Assembly: GCF_004803755.1 (NCBI RefSeq)
Contig: NZ_CP032311.1
Location: forward strand, 618,501-682,500
Direction of reading: 5' to 3'
Length of the DNA stretch: 64,000 nucleotides
From: Pseudomonas sp. DG56-2
GTDB lineage: Bacteria > Pseudomonadota > Gammaproteobacteria > Pseudomonadales > Pseudomonadaceae
How positions within the stretch are numbered: position 1 is the stretch's first letter; every line of letters begins with the position of its first letter. Of this stretch, positions 61,626-64,000 are shown piece by piece. The notes beneath the pieces were generated by a model. The model was not told where the DNA came from and did no database searches. It was given only the letters and a program-made list of their open reading frames with translations. The position numbers and the translations under genes are program-made.

Positions 61626-64000
61626 TTAGAAGTCCCAGCGCGTCGTCAGCATTACATTGCGCGGCTCGCCATAGTAGGTCGTGTCAAAGTTGCCCAGCCC
61701 ACTCAGGTAGCGTTTGTCAAAGACGTTGTTGGCATTGACGGTGAAGCTCAGGTGTTCGTCGTACTGGTAGCGGGTCATCAGGTCGACAAGGGTGTAGCCA
61801 CCTTGTTTGATATAGGTGTAGTCCTGGGCCGCATAGCTATAGATCTTGCCGTAGAACGCGCTTTGCCAGTTCACCCCGCCACCCACGGTGACTTTGTCCA
61901 ATACGCCTGGCAGGCGGTAGGTGCTGAACACGCGCACCAGGTGTTCAGGCTTGCTGGTGCTCATCGGGAAGCCGTAGACGTGTTGCTCGTCCGCGTCCCG
62001 GGAGCGGGCATAGGTGTAGCCGGCCGAGAGGTTCCAGCCCTCCATCAGTTCGCCCGCCAGCTCCAGTTCCACACCTTTGGTAGTAACACCGCTGGTGGAC
62101 TTGTAGATACCTTCGCCGGTTTGTGGGTTGGTGCCGATGGACTCGGCGATGTTGTCCTGTTCAATACGGAACACTGCCAGGCTGGCGTTGAGCCTGCCGT
62201 CGAAATAGGCCGCCTTCAGGCCCGCTTCATAACTATCGCCTTCGACCGGATCGAGAGTTGCGCCGTTGCTGTCCTTGTTGCTTTGCGGCTGATAGATCGA
62301 GGTGTAGCTGGTGTATACCGAGTAGGTGTCGTCCAGGTCATACACAACGCCCGCGTAGGGTGTGACCACGCCGTGTTGCTTGTAGCTGGTCGAACTGTCC
62401 GCGAAAATCGGATTCAAGCCATCGTAGTCATAGTTGTCGCTGTACTTGAACGTACTGACCCGGGTGCCGAGGATTACCGAAAGGTCATCTGTCGGGCGCA
62501 GGCGGGTAGCGATGTAAGCACCGTTCTGGCTCTTTTTCTGCTCGTACTTACCGTTCTTGGGGAAGTCAGGCACGGCGAGGTCGCCGTTCCATTCAAAGAT
62601 ACTGCCCGGTACAAGACCGCCGCCGCTGGTATCCCACGTAGCGCCGGTCTGGCGCGAGTTGGAGGTGCTGAAGCCGACCACCAGGTCGTGTTGACGCTCG
62701 AACAGTGAGAAGGGGCCGGAAACGTTCACGTCAGCGCTGTTCTGCACCCGGTGGCCTTCCCAGCGCCCCCAGATGATACCCATGCCGTTGCCGGCGCGAT
62801 CTGGAGAGCCGAAGGCGGATGCCAGGCGCGTGTCGTGGTCGCTCTGCAGTTGGTTGACACTGAACTTGAGCGACCAGTCGTTGGCCAGTGCCTGTTCCAG
62901 CGAGGCGAAGTAGGTGCGATTGTCGAAGTCCCGACGGCTCCAATCGGCACCGGTGTTCAACGAACGCGGAAAATCAGTCCGACCGCCATCGGTGTAGTAC
63001 ACCGGGTTGCCGGTCCATGATGTACCACGCGGGGTGGTGGTTTGCTGGTCGATGCCAACGGTCAGCAGTGTGTCGGGCGTAATGTCGGCTTCAAGAATGC
63101 CGTAGTACACCTCTTTCTTTTGCTGGTAGTGATCCTGGTAGCCGTTCTTGTCCTGCTTTGCACCGACGAAGCGGCCACGCAGGGTGCCAGTGCTGTTCAG
63201 CGGGCCGGAAACATCGCCTTCGCCGCGGTAGTTGTCCCAACTGCCAGCACTGCCGGTGAGCGAGGCCTGAAACTCTGCGGTGGGTTTTTTGCGAATCAGG
63301 TTGACCGTAGCAGAGGGATCGCCGGAGCCCGTCATCAGGCCGGTGGCACCCTTGAGCACCTCGACCCGGTCGTAGATAGCCATGTCGACATGCGCCGTGC
63401 CCTCGCCATACACGCCGTCGTAAATGGTGTTGACGCCGTCGTACTGATAGTTGGTGATCACCAGGCCGCGGCTGGTGAACTCGACCCGGTCGCTGTCGTA
63501 GGTCTGGGCGGAGACGCCGGGGGTATTGTTGAGGACGTCGGCGATGCTCTGGGCACCTTGGTCATCCATCATTTGCCGGGTGACGACGGTGATTGTCTGC
63601 GGCGTTTCGCGAATCGACAGCGGCAGCTTGGTGGCGGTACGGGAGGCGGCAGTGGTGTAGGAGCCGGTGTTTTCCGTGGTTTCACCCAACAGTTGGCCGT
63701 TGATACTGGTCGCCCCCAGTTCCAGTGCCTTGCCATTGCTGACCGGCACCAATACATAACCGCCGTTGCTTTGACGTTGAGCTTGCAGGCCGCTGCCCTG
63801 TAGCAGGCGCGCCAGGCCTTCTTCCACCGAGTAGTTGCCTTGCAGACCGGCCGATTGCTTGCCCTGTGTCTGGCGCGCATCGAACGACAGGGTGATGTTG
63901 GTGAAGGTGGCGAACAAACTCAGGTTTGTGCCCAGCGCCCCCGGCGCAATCTGAAAGTTCTTGCTGGTGCTCTGTGCCATGGCTTGGGTAGGTATCAGCG
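61626..64000 (-). CDS. TonB-dependent siderophore receptor with STN signalling domain (5' truncated)
   Basis: At least 790 residues; the frame stays open past the internal ATG at 63980 to the window end (reading LIPTQA before it), which looks like the end of the signal peptide, so the true start is outside. An STN domain (FQIAPGALGTNLSLFATFTNITLSFDARQTQGKQSAGLQGNYSVEEGLARLLQGSGL) is followed by plug (LSIRETPQTITVVTRQMMDDQG, VEVLKGATGLMTGSGDPSATVNLIRK) and barrel ending MLTTRWDF. This FpvA/FoxA-like layout implies cell-surface signalling through an anti-sigma factor and an ECF sigma factor, probably just beyond the window. Confidence 0.93.
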   Translation of the reverse strand, partial: LIPTQAMAQSTSKNFQIAPGALGTNLSLFATFTNITLSFDARQTQGKQSAGLQGNYSVEEGLARLLQGSGLQAQRQSNGGYVLVPVSNGKALELGATSINGQLLGETTENTGSYTTAASRTATKLPLSIRETPQTITVVTRQMMDDQGAQSIADVLNNTPGVSAQTYDSDRVEFTSRGLVITNYQYDGVNTIYDGVYGEGTAHVDMAIYDRVEVLKGATGLMTGSGDPSATVNLIRKKPTAEFQASLTGSAGSWDNYRGEGDVSGPLNSTGTLRGRFVGAKQDKNGYQDHYQQKKEVYYGILEADITPDTLLTVGIDQQTTTPRGTSWTGNPVYYTDGGRTDFPRSLNTGADWSRRDFDNRTYFASLEQALANDWSLKFSVNQLQSDHDTRLASAFGSPDRAGNGMGIIWGRWEGHRVQNSADVNVSGPFSLFERQHDLVVGFSTSNSRQTGATWDTSGGGLVPGSIFEWNGDLAVPDFPKNGKYEQKKSQNGAYIATRLRPTDDLSVILGTRVSTFKYSDNYDYDGLNPIFADSSTSYKQHGVVTPYAGVVYDLDDTYSVYTSYTSIYQPQSNKDSNGATLDPVEGDSYEAGLKAAYFDGRLNASLAVFRIEQDNIAESIGTNPQTGEGIYKSTSGVTTKGVELELAGELMEGWNLSAGYTYARSRDADEQHVYGFPMSTSKPEHLVRVFSTYRLPGVLDKVTVGGGVNWQSAFYGKIYSYAAQDYTYIKQGGYTLVDLMTRYQYDEHLSFTVNANNVFDKRYLSGLGNFDTTYYGEPRNVMLTTRWDF

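Overview
The window is a stretch of a Pseudomonas chromosome, most likely from the P. putida / P. fluorescens side of the genus. Evidence: high GC, the gene order lrgAB-like / mpg / proA / nadD / rsfS / rlmH / mrdA / rodA / mltB / rlpA / dacA / DUF493 / lipB / lipA, then holA / lptE / leuS, then lnt / corC / ybeY / ybeZ / miaB, then hemL / thiE / thiD next to a LadS-type sensor kinase, and Pseudomonas REP elements (CGCGGGGCAAGCCCGCTCC-like). No rRNA, tRNA, prophage or CRISPR array was seen.

Layout. 1-3.6 kb: murein-hydrolase export proteins (LrgA/LrgB type), a Lon-substrate-domain protein, a DedA-PAP2 fusion and Mpg. 3.9-16.2 kb: one long rightward block making proline (ProA), NAD (NadD), ribosome factors (RsfS, RlmH), the cell-elongation wall machine (PBP2, RodA, MltB, RlpA, PBP5/6), lipoate (LipB, LipA) and an LD-carboxypeptidase. 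16.3-22.3 kb: a leftward block with a second lytic transglycosylase, ArfA, HolA, LptE and LeuS. 23-29 kb: YdcF facing the Lnt-CorC-YbeY-YbeZ-MiaB block. 29-33 kb: DUF1820, a Sel1/TPR protein and the thiD-thiE-hemL operon. 33-39.9 kb: LadS-like kinase, AidB-like flavoprotein, AMP nucleosidase, RluE and an Lrp regulator. 39.9-41.4 kb: a gene-free island with a candidate structured RNA, a GGGCT microsatellite, a large inverted repeat and direct repeats. 41.4-55.4 kb: envelope proteins, HrpB, nucleases, a YedA-like exporter, RhlE-type helicase, a flavoprotein and an HDAC-like hydrolase. 55.3-64 kb: PAP2 plus histidine phosphatase (probably LPS remodelling), two TonB-dependent siderophore receptors, an acetyltransferase, TesB and a HAD phosphatase.

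Main points for a second look: (1) all seven perfect DnaA boxes (TTATCCACA) that I could find in the 64 kb lie between 51.8 and 55.2 kb, five of them within 1 kb, which looks like a datA-type DnaA titration or control locus; (2) a candidate non-coding RNA at about 39.98-40.17 kb with two hairpins showing the same TCACAAG loop and a strong terminator; (3) arfA carries a terminator hairpin inside its own coding sequence, the signature of non-stop-mRNA control; (4) a complex repeat island at 40.2-41.2 kb; (5) 14-bp GTAACT iterons and a ColR-like box between an LPS-phosphatase operon and a siderophore receptor; (6) a LadS-type kinase lacking a receiver domain and preceded by a short ORF that takes the good ribosome binding site.

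Starts were re-chosen where an upstream extension looked spurious; all functional calls rest on motif and family recognition by eye, without database searches.
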